Below, in pieces: positions 37,968 to 48,956 of a stretch of 64,000 bases of DNA (positions are counted from its first letter, which is position 1; the number at the start of each line of letters is the position of its first letter). The stretch comes from Acetobacter estunensis (GTDB taxonomy: Bacteria; Pseudomonadota; Alphaproteobacteria; Acetobacterales; Acetobacteraceae), in assembly GCF_011516945.1 (NCBI RefSeq), contig NZ_WOTH01000008.1, positions 51,937 through 115,936 on the forward strand. The letters are read 5' to 3'. Below the pieces are notes generated by a model. That model made no database searches. It was not told the DNA's origin and saw only the letters and a program-made list of their open reading frames with translations. Both the position numbers and the translations under genes were made by a program.

Positions 37968-39683
37968 TCAGGTGGTCTGGTTGAGAAAGGCCGAGGCTTC
38001 CTTCACCACTTCGGCCAGAGCACCGGGTGCGAAGGGAGAAACCAGTCCAGCGTCGGCGATGAGTTTCGTGAAAGGAGCCGAGCCGCCCTGTGCGCAAAGC
38101 TGTTCGTAGGCGCGCATGGCCGCTGCCTCGTCACGTCGGGAAAGCAGCCACAGCTGCATCGCGCAGCACAGGGCCAGTGTGTAGTCGATGTAATAGAACG
38201 GGCTGCGATAGATATGGCCCTGAGCCTGCCAGCGACCGCCCATCGCGGGATAGGCAAGGTCGCCATAGTCACACCAGGGCATGTAATGGCGTTCCAATTT
38301 CCGCCATGTTTCATGCCGTTCCAGCGGTGTCATGTCCGGGTGGGCGTACACTTCGTGCTGGAAGTGATCCACACAGACGCCATAGGGAAGGAAGCAGAGC
38401 GAACCGATGAGGTGCATGTGGCGAAATCGTTCCGCAGCCCCATCTTCCACCATCAGATCCATGTGCGGCCATGTAAGAAACTCCAGTCCCATGGAATTGA
38501 TCTCGGCCGCTTCCATCGTTGGCCACAATTCATCGATGCAGGGGAGCATACGACTGCGCCAGTTCTGATAGGCATGGCCCATTTCGTGGGTGAAGACATT
38601 GATGTCGCCATGCGTTCCATTGAAGTTGGCAAAAATGAAGGGCATCCCCGCATCGGGGAATGAGGTGCAGAAGCCGCCGCCTGCCTTTTCATCGCGGTTT
38701 TTCAGGTCGAGATAATTCCCTTCGACCATCATGCGAAAAAACGCTCCGAGTTGACCGGGCATCCGGTCGAACATTGTCTGCGCTCGCTCGATCAGAAGGT
38801 CATATCCACCCGCAGGTTTTGGATTGCCGTGTAGATCGATGAAACTTTCATCCCAGTAACGCAGTTCCGGCCATTGCATGTCTTCGCGGCGTTTCTCCAG
38901 CAGCGTGGCGACGAGCGGGGTCACATGGGTGGCGACTTCATCGCGAAACAGCGCGACATCAGTTGGCCCGTAATCCACGCGCCGCATGCGTCGGTAACCC
39001 AGCGGTGTGTAGGTATCGAAGCCGAGAGTCTGGGCCATTCCATGCCGGAGAGAGACTAAGCGGTCATAGAGAGTATCGAGTTCTTCACCTTTTTCGGCGA
39101 AGAAAGACCAGCGCGCCTGCTCGGCAGTGTGTCGGACGGTGCGATCGGGATGTTCCTGCCAAGGGGCGAGGCCCGAAAGGTTGACGGATTTATTGTCGAT
39201 AGTGATCCGGGCAGAGGCGAGAAGGGATGTGTAGTCGCCGCTGAGGCGCGCCTCTTCTTCCAATGCTGTTTCGATGCGGGAGTCGAAGGTCGTGATGTCG
39301 CTTTGCCAGAGTTCGGCCACATGAGAACCGATCTTCTCTCTCACGTCTGCAATGAGATCGGCTGCCAGAAGCCGTTTCTTGATCTTCACCTCATGAGCCG
39401 TGACCTTGGGCGTCAACTGGTCAGCATAGTCGCGCTCAGAACGCGTCGTCTCGTCGCGGGTGTTCTGGGAAAATCTCAGATGCACGAGGGCAGCCCAACT
39501 CTCGAATGTGCGACGTTCATGATCGAACCGGTCGAGCGCCGAAGTGAGATCATTGGATTCAATGAGCGACAGGACGGCACCGAACCGACTGTCCAGTTCG
39601 GCGGCTGTCGGACGGGGAAAATTCAGGGAAGAGAAGTTGTTCATCATTGCCACATCGTGCATGGGGCCGATGGGTTCGTCCAT
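37968..39683 (-). CDS. pepF: M3-family oligoendopeptidase F-type metallopeptidase
   Basis: This 571-residue zinc peptidase cleaves short peptides in the cytoplasm. The HExxH motif is HEMGH (366-370), with a third ligand Glu in EAAEINSMGLEF (E394). No signal peptide is present. It stands alone, convergent with groESL. Several in-frame ATGs near the start (39683, 39662, 39647) are possible; none has a clear ribosome-binding site. Confidence 0.92.
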   Translation of the reverse strand: MDEPIGPMHDVAMMNNFSSLNFPRPTAAELDSRFGAVLSLIESNDLTSALDRFDHERRTFESWAALVHLRFSQNTRDETTRSERDYADQLTPKVTAHEVKIKKRLLAADLIADVREKIGSHVAELWQSDITTFDSRIETALEEEARLSGDYTSLLASARITIDNKSVNLSGLAPWQEHPDRTVRHTAEQARWSFFAEKGEELDTLYDRLVSLRHGMAQTLGFDTYTPLGYRRMRRVDYGPTDVALFRDEVATHVTPLVATLLEKRREDMQWPELRYWDESFIDLHGNPKPAGGYDLLIERAQTMFDRMPGQLGAFFRMMVEGNYLDLKNRDEKAGGGFCTSFPDAGMPFIFANFNGTHGDINVFTHEMGHAYQNWRSRMLPCIDELWPTMEAAEINSMGLEFLTWPHMDLMVEDGAAERFRHMHLIGSLCFLPYGVCVDHFQHEVYAHPDMTPLERHETWRKLERHYMPWCDYGDLAYPAMGGRWQAQGHIYRSPFYYIDYTLALCCAMQLWLLSRRDEAAAMRAYEQLCAQGGSAPFTKLIADAGLVSPFAPGALAEVVKEASAFLNQTT

Positions 39684-39820
39684 CGTAATTGCAGCACGAT
39701 CATTGGCATGTGGCGCTCGGTTATTGAGTGCGTGAGTAGGGGAAAGAAAACCGTCACGACACGTTCTTGGGGTATGTGTAGAAAATTAGATAATGGGCTA
39801 TTTGCCTCGGAAAAACGGAT

Positions 39821-40669
39821 ATGAGCGCTTCTTCTCTATGTGGCGTGGAAACCGCAAATGAGACATGGTTATGGGGAGAGTTCTCTTCTTCCATTCTGAT
39901 GCATTTGAATGAAAATTTTCGGCGGGCTCAACCTTTTCCTCATATTTCCATAGACGGTCTCTTTAGTGCAGATTTTCTTGCTTCTATTCTGGAAGAAGCA
40001 CATGTATTGCCCCAGACATCTTGGGACCCTCATTATACGGCTCTTCAAAAAAAGCGTCAGCTTAACAGATGGGATGCGATGCCGCCGGCGCTTCTGTCTT
40101 ATTTTACGGCCGTTAAATCTCCCGATTTTATTCAATTTCTTGAAAAACTAACAGGTATTGCCGGTTTGCAGCCGGATATCGAGCTTTTTGGTGGCGGATT
40201 GCATGAGGCCAGCCAGAACGGACATTTCCAGATTCATGTGGATTTCCAGAAGCATCCACGTACACAAAAACGCAATACTCTGGCTGTTATTACTTATCTC
40301 AATCCCGACTGGCAGGAAGAGGATGAAGGAAGTCTGGAACTGTGGAACAGTTCTACGGAACGACCGGAAGCCTTTATCGCGCCGATTTTTGGCCGCACGC
40401 TTGTCATGGAGCAGTCCCCTACAGCCCTGCACGGTTATCCGGAACCGGTGAAGAAGGGATGCCGTCGCGCATTGATTGCCTATTTCTATACGGACAATAC
40501 GGATTCTGATCCTCTTTTTGAAGTAGAAACCACACGGTATCTGCGACGTTCCGATATTCCAATGGAACGTAGGGCGCAGATGTTCCTGCGTGAACAACTG
40601 CCGCAGCCCATGGTGACGGGCATGCGAAAAGCCTGTTCACGCCTCCTCCATTACCTCAAAGACAAGTAA
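39821..40669 (+). CDS. 2-oxoglutarate/Fe(II)-dependent dioxygenase family protein
   Basis: The 282-residue product has the jelly-roll iron ligands H139-x-D141 (IHVDFQ), a distal H204 (ALHGYPEP) and the 2OG-binding R215/R216 (CRRALIAYFYTDN), typical of prolyl-4-hydroxylase-like proteins. It would hydroxylate a protein side chain or a sugar/peptide product; the substrate is unknown. Codons here use A and T more than the flanking genes, hinting at acquisition. It stands alone, with no ribosome-binding site of note. It converges with an aminotransferase gene. Confidence 0.82.
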   Translation: MSASSLCGVETANETWLWGEFSSSILMHLNENFRRAQPFPHISIDGLFSADFLASILEEAHVLPQTSWDPHYTALQKKRQLNRWDAMPPALLSYFTAVKSPDFIQFLEKLTGIAGLQPDIELFGGGLHEASQNGHFQIHVDFQKHPRTQKRNTLAVITYLNPDWQEEDEGSLELWNSSTERPEAFIAPIFGRTLVMEQSPTALHGYPEPVKKGCRRALIAYFYTDNTDSDPLFEVETTRYLRRSDIPMERRAQMFLREQLPQPMVTGMRKACSRLLHYLKDK

Positions 40670-40682
40670 TGAAGCAGGCGTT

Positions 40683-41891
40683 TCAGGCCAGTGATGCAAC
40701 AAAGTGGCGCAGACGCTGGCACGCTTCAATGAGCAGTGTGTTGGATGTGGCGCAGGAGAGGCGCAGATAGGGCGCAAGCCCGAACGCGCTTCCTGGCACC
40801 GTTGCAACGTAGGCTTCTTCCAGAAACGCCATGGCAAAGTCCGTGTCCGTGACCAGTTTCCGGCCTGCGGGCGTGGTTTTGCCGAGACAACCAGTCACAC
40901 CCGGATACACATAGAACGCACCGGCGGGTATGGCGCAGCTCAGACCGGGAATGTCGCGCAACGCCTGAACCATCAGGTTTCGACGTCGCTCGTAGGTGGT
41001 CACCATATCGCGGATCATATCCTGCGGACCATCGAGGGCCGCTGCTGCGGCGGCCTGCGCAACGGTGCAAATGCCGGATGTGGCGTTGCTCTGGACCGAT
41101 CGCATGGCGGCGATCAGTCGTTTCGGTCCTCCCGCGAACCCCACCCGCCAGCCGGTCATGGCATAGGCTTTCGCCATGCCGTTCATGGTGACGATGCGGT
41201 TACGCAGATCTGGCGCTATAGCGGCAAACGACGCAAAACGATGTTCATCGAATACGAGATGCTCATATATTTCGTCCGATAAAATCCAGACATCCGGCCA
41301 TTTGCGAAGCACCTCTGCGATACCGCGCAAATCGCTTTCCGAACACAGCCCTCCCGTGGGGTTGTTGGGGAAGTTCAGCACCACCCACTTGGTGCGAGGT
41401 GTCATGGCAGCAGCCAGCCGTTCGGGGCGCAGACTGAAGCCATCAGCCTCATCGCACACGGGATGAACGGGCACGCCGCCAAACATCCGTGCAATTAGAG
41501 GATAACTCACCCAGTAGGGAGCAGGGACAACCACTTCGTCACCGGGATCAATCGTCGCCATGAAGGCGTTGAAAATGACCTGCTTGCCACCGTTGCTGAC
41601 CATCAGTTCGTCAGGCGCGAAGGTCAGACCGTTGTCGCGTTCGAACTTCCGCGCGATGGCCGCTTTCAGAGCCGGCGTGCCATCGACGGGGGGATATTTC
41701 GTCTCACCCCTCAGGGCCGCCTGATGAGCGGCCTCAACAGCATCCTCCGGCGTGGCGAAGTCAGGTTCGCCCAACGCCAGGCTGATGATGTCGTGTCCCT
41801 GCGCTTTCAGCGCGCGTGCCTGACGCGACATCTCGATGGTCGCAGGAGCGGGCAGGCCATCGAGACGGTGGGCGAGAGTTGGTCCCGTCAT
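40683..41891 (-). CDS. class I/II aspartate-type aminotransferase (copy 1)
   Basis: This 402-residue PLP enzyme has the 1-beta subgroup aspartate aminotransferase pattern: [35 protein letters not shown], and the PLP-binding Lys in [17 protein letters not shown]. It transfers amino groups between aspartate, glutamate and other 2-oxo acids. A close paralogue lies 18 bp upstream on the same strand, so this is a tandem duplication and the copies may differ in substrate. Confidence 0.9.
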   Translation of the reverse strand: MTGPTLAHRLDGLPAPATIEMSRQARALKAQGHDIISLALGEPDFATPEDAVEAAHQAALRGETKYPPVDGTPALKAAIARKFERDNGLTFAPDELMVSNGGKQVIFNAFMATIDPGDEVVVPAPYWVSYPLIARMFGGVPVHPVCDEADGFSLRPERLAAAMTPRTKWVVLNFPNNPTGGLCSESDLRGIAEVLRKWPDVWILSDEIYEHLVFDEHRFASFAAIAPDLRNRIVTMNGMAKAYAMTGWRVGFAGGPKRLIAAMRSVQSNATSGICTVAQAAAAAALDGPQDMIRDMVTTYERRRNLMVQALRDIPGLSCAIPAGAFYVYPGVTGCLGKTTPAGRKLVTDTDFAMAFLEEAYVATVPGSAFGLAPYLRLSCATSNTLLIEACQRLRHFVASLA

Positions 41892-41909
41892 ATGCTGTGT
41901 TGGCCTCTT

Positions 41910-44112
<2,203 letters not shown>

Positions 44113-44284
44113 GAGGACGTCATGCAAAAGAGCGGTCGCTTCCTTGCGAACGCTGCGAATAAGGGATTATGGTTCACGAAGAGTTCTCGACGACGCGTGA
44201 CCACTGATGGCCGGTTTCGATTACATGCCAGCAGGATCATGGGCCGTCTCCGGGAAAAGGATGCGCGCCTTGTCCAGTGGCAGT

Positions 44285-44830
44285 ATGCACTATCCGTCAC
44301 TCGTTCTGAATGCGGACTTTCGACCGCTTTCCTACTTTCCGCTTTCCCTGTGGTCATGGCAGGACACCATTCGGGCCGTGTGCCTCGATCGGGTATCCGT
44401 GCTGAACGAATATGAAGCGGAGGTCCGTTCTCCAAGCTGTCGCATGAAGCTTCCGAGCGTGATCGCGCTCAAGGAATATGTACCGACGGCCCGACGACCG
44501 GCTTTCACACGCTTCAATGTGTTTCTGCGGGACAATTTTTCCTGTCAGTACTGTCATGAGCAACTGCCCACACATGACCTGACCTTCGATCACGTCATTC
44601 CGCGCAGTCGTGGCGGCAAGACGACGTGGGAGAATGTCGTGGCGGCGTGCAGTTCGTGCAATCTGCTCAAGGCGTCGCATATGCCACATGAGATCAAGAT
44701 GTTTCCCCGTCGCCGTCCGGTTCAGCCCAATACGCGCCTGTTGCAGGAGAATGGACGGGCCTTTCCGCCCAATTATCTGCATGAAAGCTGGCGTGACTAT
44801 CTCTACTGGGATGTCGAACTGGAAAGCTGA
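44285..44830 (+). CDS. HNH endonuclease-family protein
   Basis: The 181-residue product has an N-terminal module (MHYPSLVLNADFRPLSYFPL) and an HNH/McrA-type nuclease core with zinc cysteines CQYC and CSSCN flanking LTFDHVIPRSRGGKTTWENVV. This form is widespread as a single chromosomal gene in Alphaproteobacteria, so it is probably a housekeeping nuclease rather than a restriction enzyme. The start could be eight codons earlier. It converges on a small lipoprotein gene 6 bp away. Confidence 0.85.
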   Translation: MHYPSLVLNADFRPLSYFPLSLWSWQDTIRAVCLDRVSVLNEYEAEVRSPSCRMKLPSVIALKEYVPTARRPAFTRFNVFLRDNFSCQYCHEQLPTHDLTFDHVIPRSRGGKTTWENVVAACSSCNLLKASHMPHEIKMFPRRRPVQPNTRLLQENGRAFPPNYLHESWRDYLYWDVELES

Positions 44831-44836
44831 TCCCGT

Positions 44837-45124
44837 TTATTTGGTGTAGCTGTAGCCGTATTCTTCAGCGAGTGCCTGAAGATCCGGTGCGCCCTTCAGG
44901 TCCAGCGGAATGATCTTTGCGTGATCGGCGCCGAAAATGGTGTTGTGATTGGTCAGGCGCTGACACTCATTGGCAGCAAGGGGGAAGGAGGTGTGAACCG
45001 CATCTCCCATCTGCTTGCGCAGGCAGCTTATATCGGTGTCATTCCATGTGCGGCCCATTTCGGGAGAACACGCGGCAAGGGCAAGGGCGACGAAAGGAAA
45101 GGCCCGTCGCGCCATGCGTTGCAT
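44837..45124 (-). CDS. small lipoprotein of unknown function
   Basis: From ATG 45124 the 95-residue product has a lipoprotein-type signal (RRAFPFVALALAAC), then WNDTDISCLRKQMGD and ANECQRLTNHNTIFGADHA, ending in a Tyr-rich EEYGYSYTK. ATG 45115 is a second possible start. No family is recognised. It is monocistronic and probably anchored in the envelope. Confidence 0.65.
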   Translation of the reverse strand: MQRMARRAFPFVALALAACSPEMGRTWNDTDISCLRKQMGDAVHTSFPLAANECQRLTNHNTIFGADHAKIIPLDLKGAPDLQALAEEYGYSYTK

Positions 45125-45273
45125 GGAGGTGGCTTCCGGCTGTGCACGGGCGGCTGAATACGTCACCACGACCTCGTTGATTCCTGACATCTGGAAGGAT
45201 GGGCTTGTGCCACGTCCGCTCTCTTCGTTGAAGCCCGACCGTGACATTGCGCCCATGCGAAAGCGGTGCCGCC

Positions 45274-45483
45274 TCAGCCGAGTACGGTGAAGCCAGCCGC
45301 CTCAATGGAAGGAGCGAAGTTGCTCGGACCGGTTTCCTTGGGGTCGTAGTCAATGGCAACCGATCCCTTTTCCAGTGATACCCGGACGGCGTGAACACCC
45401 GGAATGGCTTCGAGCGCGCGCGTGATGGCTTTCACGCATCCGTCGCATGTCATGCCTTCGACCATGAGCGTGGCTGTTTGCAC
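45274..45483 (-). CDS. copZ: heavy-metal-associated domain protein, CopZ-like chaperone
   Basis: The 69-residue protein is a single HMA domain. The metal-binding motif is MTCDGC (GMTCDGCVKAI), followed by the ferredoxin-like fold with IPGVHAVRVSLEKGSVAIDYDP. It would carry Cu(I) to a P-type ATPase, which is not in this window. GTG 45483 (VQTATLMVEGMTC) is chosen because it gives the normal length and is preceded by AAAGGGAAA; the longer ATG start adds 32 unrelated residues. Confidence 0.87.
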   Translation of the reverse strand: MQTATLMVEGMTCDGCVKAITRALEAIPGVHAVRVSLEKGSVAIDYDPKETGPSNFAPSIEAAGFTVLG

Positions 45484-45683
45484 TTGGTTTCCCTTTCCGT
45501 CGTCTCTGACTGCGTTCGATGGTGGTGACGGGATTATCCGCACCCCTGTTGTCCAGCAACATCCCCCCCTGAGCCGCAACTGTCCAGAGCGAGCCTGTGG
45601 GCAGAGAGCAAAAGTTTAAACGGCCCATTAATAGCCGTGCGATAAAGTAAAGCCGCTTACGCAAGGAAAGGCGGTCTGCATTC

Positions 45684-46280
45684 ATGCCATCTGAAGACTT
45701 TCAGGCAAGCGTGGAAAACGTGCGCGAAGGCGGCAGGCTTCTTCGTATGTGCGATGCGCTGTGGCATGATATGCGGCGCCTGTTCCATGACCGGGCAGGG
45801 AGCGCGGTGATCGAGTTTGCGATGCTGGTCATCCCGCTTTTGGGACTGATTTTCGCATCTTTCACCGTAAGTCTGATCTATTTTACGCAAAGCGCTCTGG
45901 ACAGCGTGTCCGACGAGATGTCGCGGCTCCTTCTGACAGGACAGGCGCCAGCGGCAGGGCAGGCATCTGACTTCAAATCACTGGCTTGTGCCAATCTTCC
46001 GTCATTCATGTCGTGTTCGCGGCTGGTCATCAATGTGCAGACAGCCAACAATTATAGCGACGTCAATATCAGTATTCCCACGACAACGCTGGATTCCAGC
46101 GGGAACCTTACCGGAACGACACAATACGATCCAGGTAGTGCGAGCAGTGTCGTGGTTCTCCAGATGCTCTATGCCATGCCGGTTCTGGGAGATATCGGTG
46201 GATTTTCTGCTGTGACGACGGGCTCCAATGCACATCTTCTCGTCTCGACGTCCGTTATCAAAGTAGAGCCTTCTTCATGA
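45684..46280 (+). CDS. TadE-like pilus assembly family protein
   Basis: The 198-residue product has the TadE signature: a short cytoplasmic stretch, RAGSAVIEFAMLVIPLLGLIFASF with the conserved Glu at position +5 of a pilin-like prepilin helix, then a periplasmic domain with two Cys. TadE/F are minor pilin-like proteins of tight-adherence machinery. The 3' end overlaps the next gene by 4 bp (ATGA). AAGGAAAGG lies upstream. None of the other tad/cpa genes is in the window. Confidence 0.82.
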   Translation: MPSEDFQASVENVREGGRLLRMCDALWHDMRRLFHDRAGSAVIEFAMLVIPLLGLIFASFTVSLIYFTQSALDSVSDEMSRLLLTGQAPAAGQASDFKSLACANLPSFMSCSRLVINVQTANNYSDVNISIPTTTLDSSGNLTGTTQYDPGSASSVVVLQMLYAMPVLGDIGGFSAVTTGSNAHLLVSTSVIKVEPSS

Positions 46281-46831
46281 TGGAGTCGAAAGGGCATGGT
46301 CTTGGGCGATGCCAGCGAGGTGCTGCTGCGATAGAATTCGCGCTTCTGCTGCCTGTTCTGGTGATGATGCTTGTCGGTGGGATTACGCTGGAGGATGCTG
46401 TCATCGTGTCGCGTAAAGTGACGGCCGCAGCCCGTACACTTGCGAATGTCACAACCCAGTACACGACCATGGCCGAATCCGATGTTTCGCTGGTGCTTTC
46501 GGCATCCAAGCTGGTGCTGGAGCCCTATTCCACTACGCCGGCTGGAATGGTTGTCTCGGAGCTTAGTGTGACCAGTGCGGGCACGGGTACGGTTGTGTGG
46601 AGCAGGGCCTCGGGAACAGCCACCGCACGGGCGACAGGCAGCACCATTACGGTGCCCACGGATTCGAGCACGGCAAGCACTTCATATCTGATCTATGCCG
46701 AGGTCAGCTACGCTTATGTGCCCAGTCTGGCGTCGGCTTTCATGTCCAAAAATCTGACTCTTTCGGAAAAACTGTTCATGGTGCCGCGGCGTTCGACGTC
46801 CATTCCGCTCACCAGTTCTTCCGGTTCCTGA
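46277..46831 (+). CDS. TadE/TadF-like pilus protein
   Basis: The 184-residue partner of the upstream gene has RGAAAIEFALLLPVLVMMLVG, again a prepilin-like helix with Glu, followed by a Thr/Ser-rich periplasmic part (SGTATARATGSTITVPTDSST). It overlaps the upstream gene by 4 bp, so both are translated together. It ends 9 bp from the convergent OPT transporter gene. Assigned by shared topology and motif; its own pilus machinery was not found. Confidence 0.8.
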   Translation: MMESKGHGLGRCQRGAAAIEFALLLPVLVMMLVGGITLEDAVIVSRKVTAAARTLANVTTQYTTMAESDVSLVLSASKLVLEPYSTTPAGMVVSELSVTSAGTGTVVWSRASGTATARATGSTITVPTDSSTASTSYLIYAEVSYAYVPSLASAFMSKNLTLSEKLFMVPRRSTSIPLTSSSGS

Positions 46832-46840
46832 ACAAGGATA

Positions 46841-48820
46841 TCAGGAGGCGGGCGCACGCAGGACGTGTCGGACAAACCACAGGCACAAGGCAAGAAAGCC
46901 GAGCATGGCAGCGGCCGAGTTCCACCATGCGGCCCCTGTTCCCAGCGCCAGAAGATCGTCCGCTCCGCTCAGTCCCGAGATGGCTGCCAGTGCCACACCC
47001 ATGAGGCTTTCTCCCACGACGAGACCGGAGGCGATCATCGTGCCGTCATCCGCTCCGTGGTGGGCGGTCTTCCGGCGTCGGTCGAGAAACCATCGGAGCA
47101 GCGCCCCCACGGCCAAGGTCGTGGAGACGGCGGGAGGCAGATAAAGCCCGATGCCGACGGCAAGCGGTGGCAGGGCAAGATTCCGGCGGCGTAGGAGGCG
47201 GTCCACCACGATCAGTGCGATGCCGATGCCCGCGCCGATAGCAAGCATCGTCCAGTCGAGATTCTGACGGAAAATGCCCGAAGCAATCATCGTGACGATA
47301 GCGGGTTGCGGCGCGGCGAGGGCATGGGTCGGGTCCATGCCGGGGCGAGGAAGCGCGCCAGCAAAGCCGTAAGCCTGATACAGCAGGTTCAGCACAATGG
47401 GTACCACGAGCGCGCCAACGCCGCATCCGAGCAGCAGAACGGCCTCCTGTTTCCATGGCGAAGCCCCCACCAATTGGCCGGTTTTCAAATCCTGAAGATT
47501 GTCATTGGAGATGGAAGCTGAAGCGACAATGCCGGAAAGGATGACGATGGCGAACGCAATGGCCAGATGGTGATCGTTGGCGGCGAAAGCCGCAGGCAGT
47601 GCACCGAGATGTTCCATCAGCAGCATCAGCGAACAGACCATGACGGTGGCGATCAGCACGATTCCTGAAATGGGAGAGGATGAGGAGCCCACCAGCCCGG
47701 CCATGTAACCGCAGGCGGCGGCTGTGAGAAAACCGAATACGAAGAGGAACAATGTGCCGAAAAGAGCAGCGGACAGGACGGACGTGGTGAAGGGCCAGAG
47801 AAAGACGGCGAGCATCCCCATGAACGCGAGGGCGAGAACGCTGCCGGTCAGAAGAATGGTGCGAGGGGAAAGGTCGCGGTCAGTGTCGCTACGGAGCGTG
47901 GTGGTTGAAAGTGCCTCGCGCACGCCACGGATGACGGGAAGCGCCAGTTCGCCCAAGGTCCAGAAAGCGGCGAGGGCGATCGCCCCTGCACCGATGAAGC
48001 GGACATCGTGCAGCCAGATGGAGGTGGCGAAGGCGCTCGCTTCAAGGTGGTGTGGATTGGGTGTGATGGCGGTCAGCCACGGCACTGCGATGAGCCATGA
48101 AAGGGCGTAGCCTGTGAGCATGGCAAGCCCACCGGAAATCCCCACAAGATAGCCAGCCCCAAGAAGTGCTGGTGAGAATCCAGTCGAAAGGCGGAAAATC
48201 CCCGAGCCGAGAGTTAGTGTCAGAGAGGCCCCATCGGCCAGAAGTCTCAGGCCACCTGTGGCAAAGGATAGGATGGCGGCCAACCCGGCCCCACTCAGCA
48301 GGGCCATCAGACCACGATGATTGCCGCCAGCTTCAACCGCTTCCTGCCCAACTTTGAGAATCTCGGCGGCGGCCACGCCTTCGGGATAAGGCAGACTGCT
48401 TTCCGTTACGAGCGCCCGGCGCAAGGGAATGGTGAAAAGAACACCGGTCATGCCGCCTATGGCCGTCAGCCCCGCCGTCTCGATGAAGGGAAAGCGTGCC
48501 CAGTGCCCAACGAGTATGAGCGCCGGGAAAACCGCGAAAACGGTGGAAATGGTCCCGGCGGCGGAAGCCTGACTCTGGACCATGTTGTTTTCCAGGATGC
48601 TGCCTCCACCGAGCATCCGCAACACAGCCATGGAAATGACGGCGGCGGGGATGGAGGACGCGAAGGTGAGACCGATTTTCAGGCCGAGATAGGTGTTGGA
48701 CGCCGTGAACACGACGGTGATGAGGGCGCCGAGTATGAGGCCACGCACTGTGAGTTCGCGGGAAGAGGCAGACCGTGGCATTGAGGCTCCGCAAGGGGAT
48801 GATGGCTGTGCGTCAATCAT
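46841..48820 (-). CDS. OPT-family oligopeptide/metal transporter
   Basis: This 659-residue protein of about 14-16 hydrophobic spans belongs to the OPT superfamily, which imports peptides, glutathione or metal-siderophore complexes. Conserved segments include TASNTYLGLKIGLTFASSIPAAV, LENNMVQSQASAAGTI and SISNDNLQDLKTGQLVGASPWKQE. It carries no ATPase, as expected for a proton-coupled carrier. ATG 48782 (MPRSASS) is an alternative start. The substrate is unknown. Confidence 0.9.
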   Translation of the reverse strand: MIDAQPSSPCGASMPRSASSRELTVRGLILGALITVVFTASNTYLGLKIGLTFASSIPAAVISMAVLRMLGGGSILENNMVQSQASAAGTISTVFAVFPALILVGHWARFPFIETAGLTAIGGMTGVLFTIPLRRALVTESSLPYPEGVAAAEILKVGQEAVEAGGNHRGLMALLSGAGLAAILSFATGGLRLLADGASLTLTLGSGIFRLSTGFSPALLGAGYLVGISGGLAMLTGYALSWLIAVPWLTAITPNPHHLEASAFATSIWLHDVRFIGAGAIALAAFWTLGELALPVIRGVREALSTTTLRSDTDRDLSPRTILLTGSVLALAFMGMLAVFLWPFTTSVLSAALFGTLFLFVFGFLTAAACGYMAGLVGSSSSPISGIVLIATVMVCSLMLLMEHLGALPAAFAANDHHLAIAFAIVILSGIVASASISNDNLQDLKTGQLVGASPWKQEAVLLLGCGVGALVVPIVLNLLYQAYGFAGALPRPGMDPTHALAAPQPAIVTMIASGIFRQNLDWTMLAIGAGIGIALIVVDRLLRRRNLALPPLAVGIGLYLPPAVSTTLAVGALLRWFLDRRRKTAHHGADDGTMIASGLVVGESLMGVALAAISGLSGADDLLALGTGAAWWNSAAAMLGFLALCLWFVRHVLRAPAS

Positions 48821-48956
48821 GTTCGTGCCCAGCGCAGGGAGCCGAAACGGATTTCATTCGTTAACTCCCTGACTGGCCGATGGAATCGACGCGGATACAT
48901 GCACACAGCATGATGACCGCACCCCGATGGCCTGAAAACAGGATGGGACGCGAAAA

